A stretch of 29,955 nucleotides of DNA from Spirochaetota bacterium (lineage in GTDB: Bacteria; Spirochaetota; Spirochaetia; Treponematales; Breznakiellaceae), in contig JAEXTK010000213.1 in NCBI GenBank assembly GCA_023406985.1, positions 1 to 29,955 of the forward strand, written 5' to 3'. A program made the translations under genes and the position numbers. Positions 14,248-20,287 of this stretch are shown here, one piece after another (position 1 is the stretch's first letter; each line of letters begins with the position of its first letter). The notes under the pieces are model-generated. The model was not told where the DNA came from. It saw nothing but the letters and a program-made list of their open reading frames with translations, and did no database searches.

Positions 14248-16161
14248 CTAACGGGTCGGGCGAGGCCCGCGGATGGCGACGATGAGTTCGCCGGTCGTAG
14301 CCGGAGTCTTGAGGAGCACGCGCCGTCCCGTCCCGTCGTAGGCGATCTCTACGCCCGCGATGGGTTGCCCGGCGCCGTCCGTCACGGATACGCGGCGTTC
14401 GCCGCCGAAGCACGCCTCCGGGGCGTATATCTCGGTAGGGGCCTCCACGGCGGGGTCCGGCCTGAAACGGTACTGGAAATGCCGCTCGCGCCGGTCCCAC
14501 CGGATGGCGAGCGGCGTGCCCGCGGTCGCCATGGGGTAGGGGCGCCGCCAACCGCCGATCGCGCGGGCCCCCGCGTCGACCGAGTCGGAACGGTACGCGA
14601 GGTCGTCGCGCGACCAGATGGAGAGATCCTCGTCGTTCCAGCCGTCGCCGCGCTCGTGGGTGTTGTCCGCGGTGTAATTCCAGATCGTCGAGTGGAGCAG
14701 GTTCGCGTCCACCGCATCGTAGTACAGGCCGAGGGCCGTCTCGTGGCGGCTATAGTCGCCCGTCCTGAACGCCCGCCGTCCGTTCATATCGAAGGGAAGC
14801 CCGAATTCGCCGAGCAGGCAAGGCATCCCTCCCATGCGGTCCGCGGCCCACGCGACATCGGCGCTGAGCTGATCCGCGAAGCTCTTCGCCACCGCCTTGC
14901 CGCCGAGGACCACCTTCCGATTGTCCGAACGCACCGAGAACCAGGGTATGAAACGTTTCGTATAGAGCGTCGCGCCGTCGTACCAGTGGAAGGCGTTGAC
15001 GACGGACGCCCCGTCCTCCGCCCGCCAGGTCGGGTGGTCGGCGTTCGGCACGCCTTCGATGAAGATGATCGTATCTTCGCGCTTCTCGCGCATCTCGACC
15101 GCGAAGCGCTTCATGAACGGCTTGAGGAAATCTTCCACGAAGGACACCGGCCTGCCGCCATAGGACGCGAAGTGGTCTTTCTTGAGGAGCCGCGGCTCGT
15201 CGCCCCCGTCGGTCCAGACGCCTTCCCGTTTCCAGGGGCATTCGAAGCCCTCTTTGAAGAGCGTAAGGCCTCCCGGATTGAGGATCTCTTTGCCGACCTT
15301 ACGGGTATCGGCGATCCCCGTGCCATAGACGTCGACTTCCACCGCGCGGCCCGACGCCGCGACCATGGCTTGGAACGCGCTCGGCATGGGGCCGAGTTCG
15401 ATGTGGGTGTTTTCCAGGCGCGCCAGGTCCCGGTAGCCGATGAAGCCTCCGTGGGGTTCGTTCATGGTTCCCCAACCGACGATCGCCTTGCAATCCTTGA
15501 GCCGCCGATACGCGTGCTTCATGGCCGCGAAATACCGGTCCTGGAGCCAACCCTGGGCGCTTTCGCCATCGATCTTGGTTCGCGGCGCGTAGGCGTCGCC
15601 CGCGAAGAAGACGGTCAGCATGGTGGCGGTCGCGTACCGGTTGTAGTTCGTCGGCCAGGTCATGCGGGGGTACGGGTCGCCCTTCTCCTGGTGCGTCGTC
15701 GCCGAGCCCGTCGCGTACAGGCGAGAGAGGTCGAACCCGAGCTTTTCCAGCGTCCAGGCCGGCGCGCCGTCGCCGCCGGTCCATCGGCTCCAGACGTCCT
15801 GATGGGGATCGATGAAGACCGAAATGCCGTGCTCCTCGGCCTTCTTGAGCACCTTGCGGAGGTAGGCGAGGTAGGCCTCGTCGTAGATGCCCGGGCCTGA
15901 ATGCTCGATCGCTTCCCAGGTGACGAGGAATCGGATGAAAGTGAAACCCCAGGCGGCGAGGCGTCCGAAATGCTCGTCGGCCTCCTCCAAGGGGAAGGGG
16001 CGGCCGACGAAGGACACGGTCTCCGGATGCTTCAGGGAATCCGCTCGCCAGGTCGAACCGTCGGGGCTGGCGGGAACCTTGGAGCTTCCGCCGAGATTGC
16101 ATCCCCGCAGGATCAGGGTCCTGCCCGCCTCGTCAACGATCCTGCCGCCCGCTACCCGCAT
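14248..16161 (-). CDS. GH5 family glycosidase, subfamily 12-like (glucosylceramidase/steryl glucosidase type)
   Basis: A 637-residue glycoside hydrolase family 5 protein. The (beta/alpha)8 barrel has the acid/base Glu235 in GTMNEPHGGF (231-240) and the nucleophile Glu452 in LLGEFGLPFDM (449-459). Segments such as FIDPHQDVWSRWTGGDGAPAW (114-135, in parts) and the TWPTNYNR / TVFFAGDAYAP block resemble the GH5_12 glucosylceramidases and steryl-beta-glucosidases better than cellulases. A C-terminal beta-rich domain (about 535-637) follows. There is no signal peptide, so a cytoplasmic enzyme acting on imported glycosides or glycolipids is likely. ATG 16161 has a strong GGAGG. The subfamily call is from remembered motifs; the substrate is inferred. 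Convergent with the transglycosylase and divergent from the lipoprotein at 16297. Confidence 0.82.
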   Translation of the reverse strand: MRVAGGRIVDEAGRTLILRGCNLGGSSKVPASPDGSTWRADSLKHPETVSFVGRPFPLEEADEHFGRLAAWGFTFIRFLVTWEAIEHSGPGIYDEAYLAYLRKVLKKAEEHGISVFIDPHQDVWSRWTGGDGAPAWTLEKLGFDLSRLYATGSATTHQEKGDPYPRMTWPTNYNRYATATMLTVFFAGDAYAPRTKIDGESAQGWLQDRYFAAMKHAYRRLKDCKAIVGWGTMNEPHGGFIGYRDLARLENTHIELGPMPSAFQAMVAASGRAVEVDVYGTGIADTRKVGKEILNPGGLTLFKEGFECPWKREGVWTDGGDEPRLLKKDHFASYGGRPVSFVEDFLKPFMKRFAVEMREKREDTIIFIEGVPNADHPTWRAEDGASVVNAFHWYDGATLYTKRFIPWFSVRSDNRKVVLGGKAVAKSFADQLSADVAWAADRMGGMPCLLGEFGLPFDMNGRRAFRTGDYSRHETALGLYYDAVDANLLHSTIWNYTADNTHERGDGWNDEDLSIWSRDDLAYRSDSVDAGARAIGGWRRPYPMATAGTPLAIRWDRRERHFQYRFRPDPAVEAPTEIYAPEACFGGERRVSVTDGAGQPIAGVEIAYDGTGRRVLLKTPATTGELIVAIRGPRPTR

Positions 16162-16242
16162 CGCGCTCCTCCGGTACTGAAGACTTTGCCTGTTTTGTAT
16201 ATTTTACACGGCGGAATCCCGAAGGATAGGCCATACTCGTCC

Positions 16243-16271
16243 TTGAAAATACCCCTTAAAATGATCATACT
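16243..16271 (+). promoter_or_regulatory. Promoter of the 16297-18340 unit
   Basis: TTGAAA (16243-16248), a 17-base spacer and CATACT (16266-16271), with the start point about 18 bases before the ATG. GAGGAGG at 16283-16289 is the ribosome binding site. The rest of the 135-base divergent region (16162-16296) is AT-rich; on the minus strand it holds TAAAAT (near 16203) as a possible -10 for the GH5 gene, without a convincing -35. Confidence 0.6.
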
Positions 16272-16296
16272 CCGCTTTGCCCGAGGAGGTCCATTC

Positions 16297-17166
16297 ATGA
16301 ATACGTTGATACTAGCGATCGTGGCATCGGCCGCTCTTTTCGCGTGCTCGAGCGCTCCCGTAACCACCGCGCCCGCATCGCCGGAAAAGGCGGGGAACGT
16401 CGAGGCGCCCAAAAAGACCACCCGCGTCGTGACCGTGCGTGTTCCGGTTGAACAGAAGGCCTCCATCCGTTTCGCCGACGGCACGCTCGACGAATACACG
16501 CTCTCCGAATACGATCCCACCCTCACCCAGATACAGGTTCAGACAAAATACTCGGCCTCCGGCGCCCTGCGCGAGCGGACCGAGTACGCGTATCGCGACG
16601 GCCTCCTCGTTTCCAAGACCGCCAAGGACAGCGAAGGAAGCGCGACTTCCCGCCGGCTCTATACGTACGATGCCGCCGGCCGGGTCATCCGCGAGGTTTT
16701 GGAGGACCGTTCGGGGAAGGCGATCTCGTCCTTCGAGTACGGCTATGACGCGGCGGGTCACAAGATCAAGTGGGTGGTAAAGGATACCGCCGGCACGCCG
16801 ATCGCCGAGACGACCTATTCCTACGCCGGGGGCAAGGTGCTCTCGGCCGAACTCCGCGACGGAACCGGCAAGAAAAGCGGCGCGAGCGCGTACGAGTACG
16901 ATGCCGAAGGACGCATGGTGATCCAGCGATTCCAGGACGCCTTGGGCAGCCTGCTGCGCGTTGAGACCACGGTTTGGAAGGATGGGCGCATCGCGAAAGA
17001 GGAACGGGCGACGGCGGGCGGGCTCGTGCAGCAGCGCACTACCTACGACTACGGGACCGACGGACAGATCGTCCGCAAGACGATCGAGGATATAATCGGG
17101 AAATCAAAACAAATCATCGAATACGAATACACCATCCGTGAGGATAAGAAGACTGTAGAAGAATGA
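16297..17166 (+). CDS. Lipoprotein with YD/RHS-like repeats
   Basis: A 289-residue exported protein of unknown function. The signal peptide ends in a lipobox LFAC (Cys17), followed by a Ser/Pro/Ala-rich linker. From about residue 55 to the end it is built of units of about 24 residues resembling YD (RHS) repeats or MORN-like wrapping repeats: YTYDAAGRVIREVLEDRSGK, YGYDAAGHKIKWVVKDTAG, YSYAGGKVLSAELRDGTGK, YEYDAEGRMVIQRFQDALG and similar. Such repeats form extended beta-sheet surfaces and bind carbohydrate or partner proteins. No toxin domain or cleavage motif follows, so this is not a polymorphic toxin. ATG 16297 has GAGGAGG eight bases upstream. It is cotranscribed with the HEAT-like exported protein 13 bases downstream, which suggests a shared envelope task. 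Confidence 0.78.
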   Translation: MNTLILAIVASAALFACSSAPVTTAPASPEKAGNVEAPKKTTRVVTVRVPVEQKASIRFADGTLDEYTLSEYDPTLTQIQVQTKYSASGALRERTEYAYRDGLLVSKTAKDSEGSATSRRLYTYDAAGRVIREVLEDRSGKAISSFEYGYDAAGHKIKWVVKDTAGTPIAETTYSYAGGKVLSAELRDGTGKKSGASAYEYDAEGRMVIQRFQDALGSLLRVETTVWKDGRIAKEERATAGGLVQQRTTYDYGTDGQIVRKTIEDIIGKSKQIIEYEYTIREDKKTVEE

Positions 17167-17179
17167 AGGGGCCCTGCGA

Positions 17180-18340
17180 ATGAAACGAATCATTATTACC
17201 CTCGGTCTGGCGGTCATGGCGGTTACCGCCTTTGCATCGGAGGAGTTGGATATCTATACGATGCTCTACAAGGACGCGACCAGCGCCGCGGAGCGTTTCG
17301 CCGTCCTCCGGAACGTGGCGGAGTCCAACCTGAGCGGGGCCGGTTCCTTGTACGCCGAAGCGCTGACCCGGTTGCTCCAGGAGCAGCCCACGTTCAAGAC
17401 GACCGCCGAGAAGGAAACCGCGGACTCTTCCGCCCGCCTGCTCTCCAAGTTGCTCGGCGAGGCGGGTTACGCGGCTTCGGCCGGCGATCTGTGGAAGACG
17501 GTCCAGAGCTTTTCCAATCCGCTCGTGAAGGCCGACGCCCTCATCGCCATCGGCCGCACCCGCTCTCCCGCGCATCGCGACTTGGTCGTGAAGCTCTTGT
17601 CCGACCTCAACCTCAATCCGACGGACGACCGGGACGCCGGGGAGAAGACCGCCTACGGCGCCATCTTGGCGCTTGAGAAATACCGCGAAAGCGCGGGGTA
17701 CCTCCCCGTCATCTTCGCCTCCAGCGGCTGGTATTCGCGGCGGGTGAAGGACCAAGCCGCGGCGACGCTACCCCTCATCATGGACGATCCCTCGGAGCCG
17801 CTCGCCTCGGTCATCAAGTCCAGCGGCTACGAGGTGAAGTTGCTCGCGCTTCAGAAGGAAAACGAGTCCAAGGCCTCGCCCAAAGGTAAATCCGACGTCG
17901 CCTTGGTCGCGCTGACGGAAGGCTGGAAGGCGGCGACCAACGACGTGAAGGACCGCGTGCGCCTCGGCAGTCTCCGCAAACTTTCCATAGAGATGATCGC
18001 CCTCAACGGCGCCGCTTCCGATGCCGCAACGCCCCTGCTCGAGCGTTCCTACAAGGAAGGCATCGACATGGAGGAACGGCTCGGCGCGGTCCAGGCGCTC
18101 GCCGCGATCAAGACCGACGGCGCCGCCCGCTCGCTCTCATCCTTCCTCATGATCCTCAACGGCAAACGGAAATCCGGCGCCATTACCCAGGACGACGAGC
18201 GGTTGGTCCGCGCGGTAATCCCCGCGCTCGGCTCGACGGGAAATCCTCTCGCCCGCCCCGCGCTCAGGACGGTGGACAACCTCGAATGGCCGAACGCGGT
18301 CAAGGTCCTCGCCGCGGAGGCGCTCAAGAAGATCCAATGA
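17180..18340 (+). CDS. Exported HEAT-repeat-like protein
   Basis: A 386-residue protein with a cleavable signal peptide (MKRIIITLGLAVMAVTAFAS, cut expected near residue 20) and a mature part made almost wholly of helical pairs. Segments such as ALIAIGRTRSPAHRDLVVKL, LGAVQALAAIKTDGAARSL and VIPALGSTGNPLARPALRTV look like degenerate HEAT repeats, suggesting a periplasmic scaffold that binds other proteins. No catalytic motif is visible. AAGGGG precedes the ATG. It follows the YD-repeat lipoprotein by 13 bases and ends just before a bidirectional terminator. Function unknown; pairs of this type are a plausible envelope or motility accessory in spirochaetes, but that is inference. Confidence 0.75.
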   Translation: MKRIIITLGLAVMAVTAFASEELDIYTMLYKDATSAAERFAVLRNVAESNLSGAGSLYAEALTRLLQEQPTFKTTAEKETADSSARLLSKLLGEAGYAASAGDLWKTVQSFSNPLVKADALIAIGRTRSPAHRDLVVKLLSDLNLNPTDDRDAGEKTAYGAILALEKYRESAGYLPVIFASSGWYSRRVKDQAAATLPLIMDDPSEPLASVIKSSGYEVKLLALQKENESKASPKGKSDVALVALTEGWKAATNDVKDRVRLGSLRKLSIEMIALNGAASDAATPLLERSYKEGIDMEERLGAVQALAAIKTDGAARSLSSFLMILNGKRKSGAITQDDERLVRAVIPALGSTGNPLARPALRTVDNLEWPNAVKVLAAEALKKIQ

Positions 18341-18362
18341 GGATTCCGGATCGCGTATAAAT

Positions 18363-18396
18363 AAAAGAGGCCGCTCGCTGCGGCCTCTTTTTATTT
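18363..18396. terminator. Bidirectional Rho-independent terminator
   Basis: A perfect 12-base stem, AAAAGAGGCCGC (18363-18374) with GCGGCCTCTTTT (18380-18391), loop TCGCT. It has a T-tail on the plus strand (for the HEAT-like gene) and a T/A-rich tail on the minus strand (for ptsN). Confidence 0.93.
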
Positions 18397-18413
18397 GCTT
18401 CTTCGTCCGGACC

Positions 18414-18860
18414 TTATTCGGTCAGGATCCTGAGCACGTCTTCCGAAGAGGAGGAGGCCAGGATTTCGGCCCGCTTCTCGGAGCTCTTGAAGAGAAGGCT
18501 GACCTCCGCCAAGAACTGGAGATGCGGACCGGTCTTGTCGATCGGGGAGAGCGTCATGATGAAGATGCGGCAGGGCTCATGATCCAGGGAATCGAAGTCC
18601 ACCGCGGTATCGGAAATCCCGATGCAAGCCACCAGGTCGCCCACGGCGGAAGTCTTGCCGTGCGGTATGGCGATGCCATGCTTCATACCGGTGGACATCT
18701 TCCGTTCCCGATCGAGCACGGCCGCGAGAGCTCCCGCGCGATCCTTGACCTTGCCGGCCTTCACGAGGATATCGAGCAACTCGTTGATGATCTCTTCTTT
18801 CGAAGTCCCTTTGAGATGCAAGCTGACGGTGTCACGGGTCAGCACGGTCTTGAGGTTCAT
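18414..18860 (-). CDS. ptsN: PTS EIIA-Ntr regulatory protein
   Basis: A 148-residue EIIA of the nitrogen/fructose-mannitol family. The phosphorylated histidine is His67 in GIAIPHGKT. Other family segments are visible: KEEIINELLDILVKAGKV, RERKMSTGMKHG, and the C-terminal HLQFLAEVSLLF block. EIIA-Ntr receives phosphate from an HPr-like carrier and regulates targets such as potassium transport or sensor kinases rather than moving sugar. The start is ATG 18860, which begins the conserved domain. An upstream in-frame TTG (18896) is in fact the first base triplet of the -35 box. There is no Shine-Dalgarno, and the -10 lies 7 bases before the ATG, so the mRNA looks leaderless. The gene is monocistronic. 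Confidence 0.92.
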   Translation of the reverse strand: MNLKTVLTRDTVSLHLKGTSKEEIINELLDILVKAGKVKDRAGALAAVLDRERKMSTGMKHGIAIPHGKTSAVGDLVACIGISDTAVDFDSLDHEPCRIFIMTLSPIDKTGPHLQFLAEVSLLFKSSEKRAEILASSSSEDVLRILTE

Positions 18861-18867
18861 AAAAGCG

Positions 18868-18896
18868 AGTGTAGAACCGCGAGTGGGAAAAGTCAA
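18868..18896 (-). promoter_or_regulatory. Promoter of ptsN, leaderless type
   Basis: On the minus strand, TTGACT (18891-18896), a 17-base spacer, TACACT (18868-18873), then 7 bases and the ATG. Both hexamers are good matches, and the start point should coincide with the start codon within a base or so. Confidence 0.75.
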
Positions 18897-18955
18897 GGTT
18901 GGACGCTATCGCCTACCGCGTCCGTCGCGCATCGCTAGTCGCTCGGCCAAAGAGG

Positions 18956-18964
18956 TGGTATCGT
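18956..18964 (+). promoter_or_regulatory. Extended -10 promoter of the 18971 gene, leaderless type
   Basis: TGGTATCGT contains an extended -10 (TGn before TATCGT, 18959-18964), followed by 6 bases (GACCCA) and the ATG at 18971. No clear -35 is seen; an extended -10 can compensate. Confidence 0.5.
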
Positions 18965-18970
18965 GACCCA

Positions 18971-19342
18971 ATGAGAGCGTCCGATCATTTCTACACCGAG
19001 CTCGACCTCGCCGCGCGACGCAATCGAGGATCGATGGTAACCGCCGCCGAAGAGGCGTCCTACGCCTTCCGCCGTCTGGTCGGCCCGACCGTGGGCGAGG
19101 AGACGGCGGAGGAGCTGTTCAACTGGTGGCTCGAGCGGCACGGGGGCGAGGCCCCGCGCTGGGAGAAGCTCGGCCATATCGGCGCGTTCATCCTCGGCGA
19201 TTATGATGCGGCGACGATGGATTTGGATCAGGAGGACTGGGAAGCGATCCGGGACGTCCTATCGGCCGCGGCCGACGAGCTGGACCTCGACGTCCTCAGC
19301 CGGCTCATGTCGGACCTCGTATCCCGCGGCGTCCTGGATTGA
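18971..19342 (+). CDS. Small acidic helical protein, function unknown
   Basis: A 123-residue soluble protein that I do not recognise. It is predicted mostly helical, acidic in its C-terminal half (GDYDAATMDLDQEDWEAI), with no signal peptide, membrane segment or metal-binding cluster. The tail LDLDVLSRLMSDLVSRGVLD resembles an amphipathic protein-contact helix. Third-position G/C preference and the clean fit between an extended -10 and the ATG at 18971 support it being a real gene. A longer in-frame start at TTG 18899 would overlap the ptsN promoter region and is unlikely. It is divergent from ptsN and followed at once by the hairpin-rich block at 19388-19671. Confidence 0.65.
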   Translation: MRASDHFYTELDLAARRNRGSMVTAAEEASYAFRRLVGPTVGEETAEELFNWWLERHGGEAPRWEKLGHIGAFILGDYDAATMDLDQEDWEAIRDVLSAAADELDLDVLSRLMSDLVSRGVLD

Positions 19343-19353
19343 TGCGGATTCTC

Positions 19354-19381
19354 TTGATTTATAGCCGTCTTGGAGTACACT
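19354..19381 (+). promoter_or_regulatory. Candidate promoter for the structured RNA
   Basis: TTGATT (19354-19359), a 16-base spacer and TACACT (19376-19381); the -10 is the same hexamer as in the ptsN promoter. It starts 12 bases after the stop of the 18971 gene. The predicted start point is near 19388. Confidence 0.4.
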
Positions 19382-19578
19382 ATACCTAAGAAGGTTCCGG
19401 TGCGCCGGATGGCGTTGCCGGAGACTGGTAGGTCGCGGCTCGTACGCCGCGTTCGGGAGGATCCCGATGGACAATCCGCCGGAGAGGGCCCGGCTGGCGT
19501 CGTGACGGCGCCGGCCCTGAAGAGACAGGCGTATATCGTTCATTCGAGTCCGCGTTCGCGGACATGAAATGCAACGCT

Positions 19579-19584
19579 TATAAT
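19579..19584 (+). promoter_or_regulatory. Perfect -10 hexamer for a possible shorter small RNA
   Basis: TATAAT lies inside the hairpin-rich block; the -35 candidate is poor (TTCGCG, 19555-19560). Initiation near 19591 would give an RNA of about 80 bases ending at the terminator at 19671. Confidence 0.3.
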
Positions 19585-19643
19585 AGCGCGAAGCCCGCGC
19601 CAGCTCCGAGCCGCTTCAGGTTCGGCAACAGGCCGGGTCGTCC

Positions 19644-19671
19644 AAAAGCCGGCGAAAGCCGGCTTTTTTTT
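19644..19671 (+). terminator. Rho-independent terminator, plus strand
   Basis: AAAAGCCGGC-GAAA-GCCGGCTTTT stem-loop (19644-19667), extended by further T residues to 19671. The GNRA tetraloop and 8-T run make it strong. No protein gene ends close by on this strand, which implies a transcript across 19343-19640. Confidence 0.92.
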
Positions 19672-19691
19672 GCCTCGCGGGCCGGAGAACC

Positions 19692-19720
19692 AAAAAAAAA
19701 GCCCGGCCGATCGGCCGGGC
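19692..19720 (-). terminator. Rho-independent terminator of the RRM protein gene
   Basis: Palindromic stem GCCCGGCC-GATC-GGCCGGGC (19701-19720), with nine A residues (19692-19700) that form the T-tract on the minus strand. It is placed 18 bases after the RRM gene stop. Confidence 0.93.
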
Positions 19721-19738
19721 TCCCGTTGTGCGGTTGTA

Positions 19739-20026
19739 TTACCAGCGGCCGTAGCCGCCCGCATCGCGATCGCGGCGGGGCTTGTCCATGGCTTCGTTGA
19801 CGCGGAGCTGGCGGCCGTCGAACTCGCGGCCGTTGGTGCCGGCGATGGCGGCACTCGCTTCCTCGTCCGTGCTCATCTCGACGAAGCCGAAGCCTTTCGA
19901 GTTTCCGGTATCGCGATCGAATACGATCTTCGCGGAAGTGACATTTCCGAAACCGGCGAAGAGATTGCGCAAACCGTCTTCGGAAGTGTTGTAGGAGAGG
20001 TTGCCGACGTACAGTTTCTTGGCCAT
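19739..20026 (-). CDS. RRM-type RNA-binding protein
   Basis: A 95-residue single RNA-recognition-motif protein. RNP-2 is KLYVGNLSY (4-12) and RNP-1 is KGFGFVEM (near 44-51), with the usual beta-alpha-beta-beta-alpha-beta spacing. It ends in a short Arg/Gly/Asp tail (RRDRDAGGYGRW). Bacterial proteins of this size bind single-stranded RNA and in cyanobacteria are often cold-induced or act in mRNA localisation; the role here is unknown. AAGGA lies nine bases before the ATG, inside a small hairpin. The gene has its own promoter, a structured leader of about 100 bases and its own terminator, so it is monocistronic. Confidence 0.93.
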   Translation of the reverse strand: MAKKLYVGNLSYNTSEDGLRNLFAGFGNVTSAKIVFDRDTGNSKGFGFVEMSTDEEASAAIAGTNGREFDGRQLRVNEAMDKPRRDRDAGGYGRW

Positions 20027-20027
20027 C

Positions 20028-20093
20028 GAGAAAATTCCTTCTCCCGGAAAGGCGTCCGGGCTCGCTGGTATGCTCGCCTATCTCTGATAGGCG
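20028..20093 (-). promoter_or_regulatory. Structured 5' leader of the RRM protein mRNA
   Basis: Three hairpins precede the start codon on the minus strand: CGCCTATC-N3-GATAGGCG (20075-20093), CCCGGA-N6-TCCGGG (20043-20060), and GAGAA-GGAATT-TTCTC (20028-20043), whose loop and stem include the ribosome binding site. This suggests control of translation by temperature or by the protein itself; the mechanism is inference. Confidence 0.5.
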
Positions 20094-20131
20094 TTTCCTG
20101 TTCTCCGCACGGAAGAACTGAGGACAAGATT

Positions 20132-20160
20132 ATGATAGGGAATGCTCATAGACAAAGCAA
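20132..20160 (-). promoter_or_regulatory. Promoter of the RRM protein gene
   Basis: On the minus strand, TTGCTT (20155-20160), a 17-base spacer and TATCAT (20132-20137). The leader would be about 100 bases. The remaining gap up to the radA stop (20161-20287) shows only a loose TTCTTCG/CGAAGAA inverted repeat (arms about 26 bases apart) and no gene. Confidence 0.6.
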
Positions 20161-20287
20161 AGATGGGGGTAGAAGGGGGCGTTATCACTTCGATCTCGTC
20201 TGCGCGCGATCCAGGACGATCGCTTCTTCGTACCTTGTTCAAATTATTCCCGCTCGAAGAATAAACTAGCGCATCGGCGGACAGCCG

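Larger units (their letters stand above)
19388..19671 (+). ncRNA. Candidate structured non-coding RNA, family not recognised
   Basis: A gene-free stretch of about 285 bases between a candidate promoter and a strong plus-strand terminator. It contains a string of independent hairpins: TCCGG-TGCG-CCGGA (19396-19409), CGCGGC-TCGTAC-GCCGCG (19434-19451), CGGGA-GGA-TCCCG (19454-19466, GGA in the loop), a long interrupted GGGCC...GGCCC stem (19486-19517), GTCCGCG-TT-CGCGGAC (19548-19563, extended by TTCAT/ATGAA), then the terminator stem. No convincing reading frame with a ribosome binding site is present. It lacks the hallmarks of tmRNA, SRP RNA, RNase P RNA and tRNA. Several GGA motifs make a CsrA-type target conceivable. 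Alternatively it could be a long 3' untranslated region of the upstream gene, with a shorter RNA starting after TATAAT at 19579. Confidence 0.45.

Noticed and set aside
18861..18896. A longer ptsN start at the upstream in-frame TTG
   Set aside because: That TTG is the start of the -35 box TTGACT; the conserved EIIA domain begins at the ATG at 18860.
19536..19565. A tRNA T-arm-like TTCGAGTC
   Set aside because: No acceptor stem, anticodon arm or CCA context surrounds it; the bases belong to a GTCCGCG/CGCGGAC hairpin.
19370..19567. Short frames on both strands within the hairpin-rich block
   Set aside because: Arg/Pro-rich translations without a ribosome binding site; the block is dominated by strong stems that better fit RNA.
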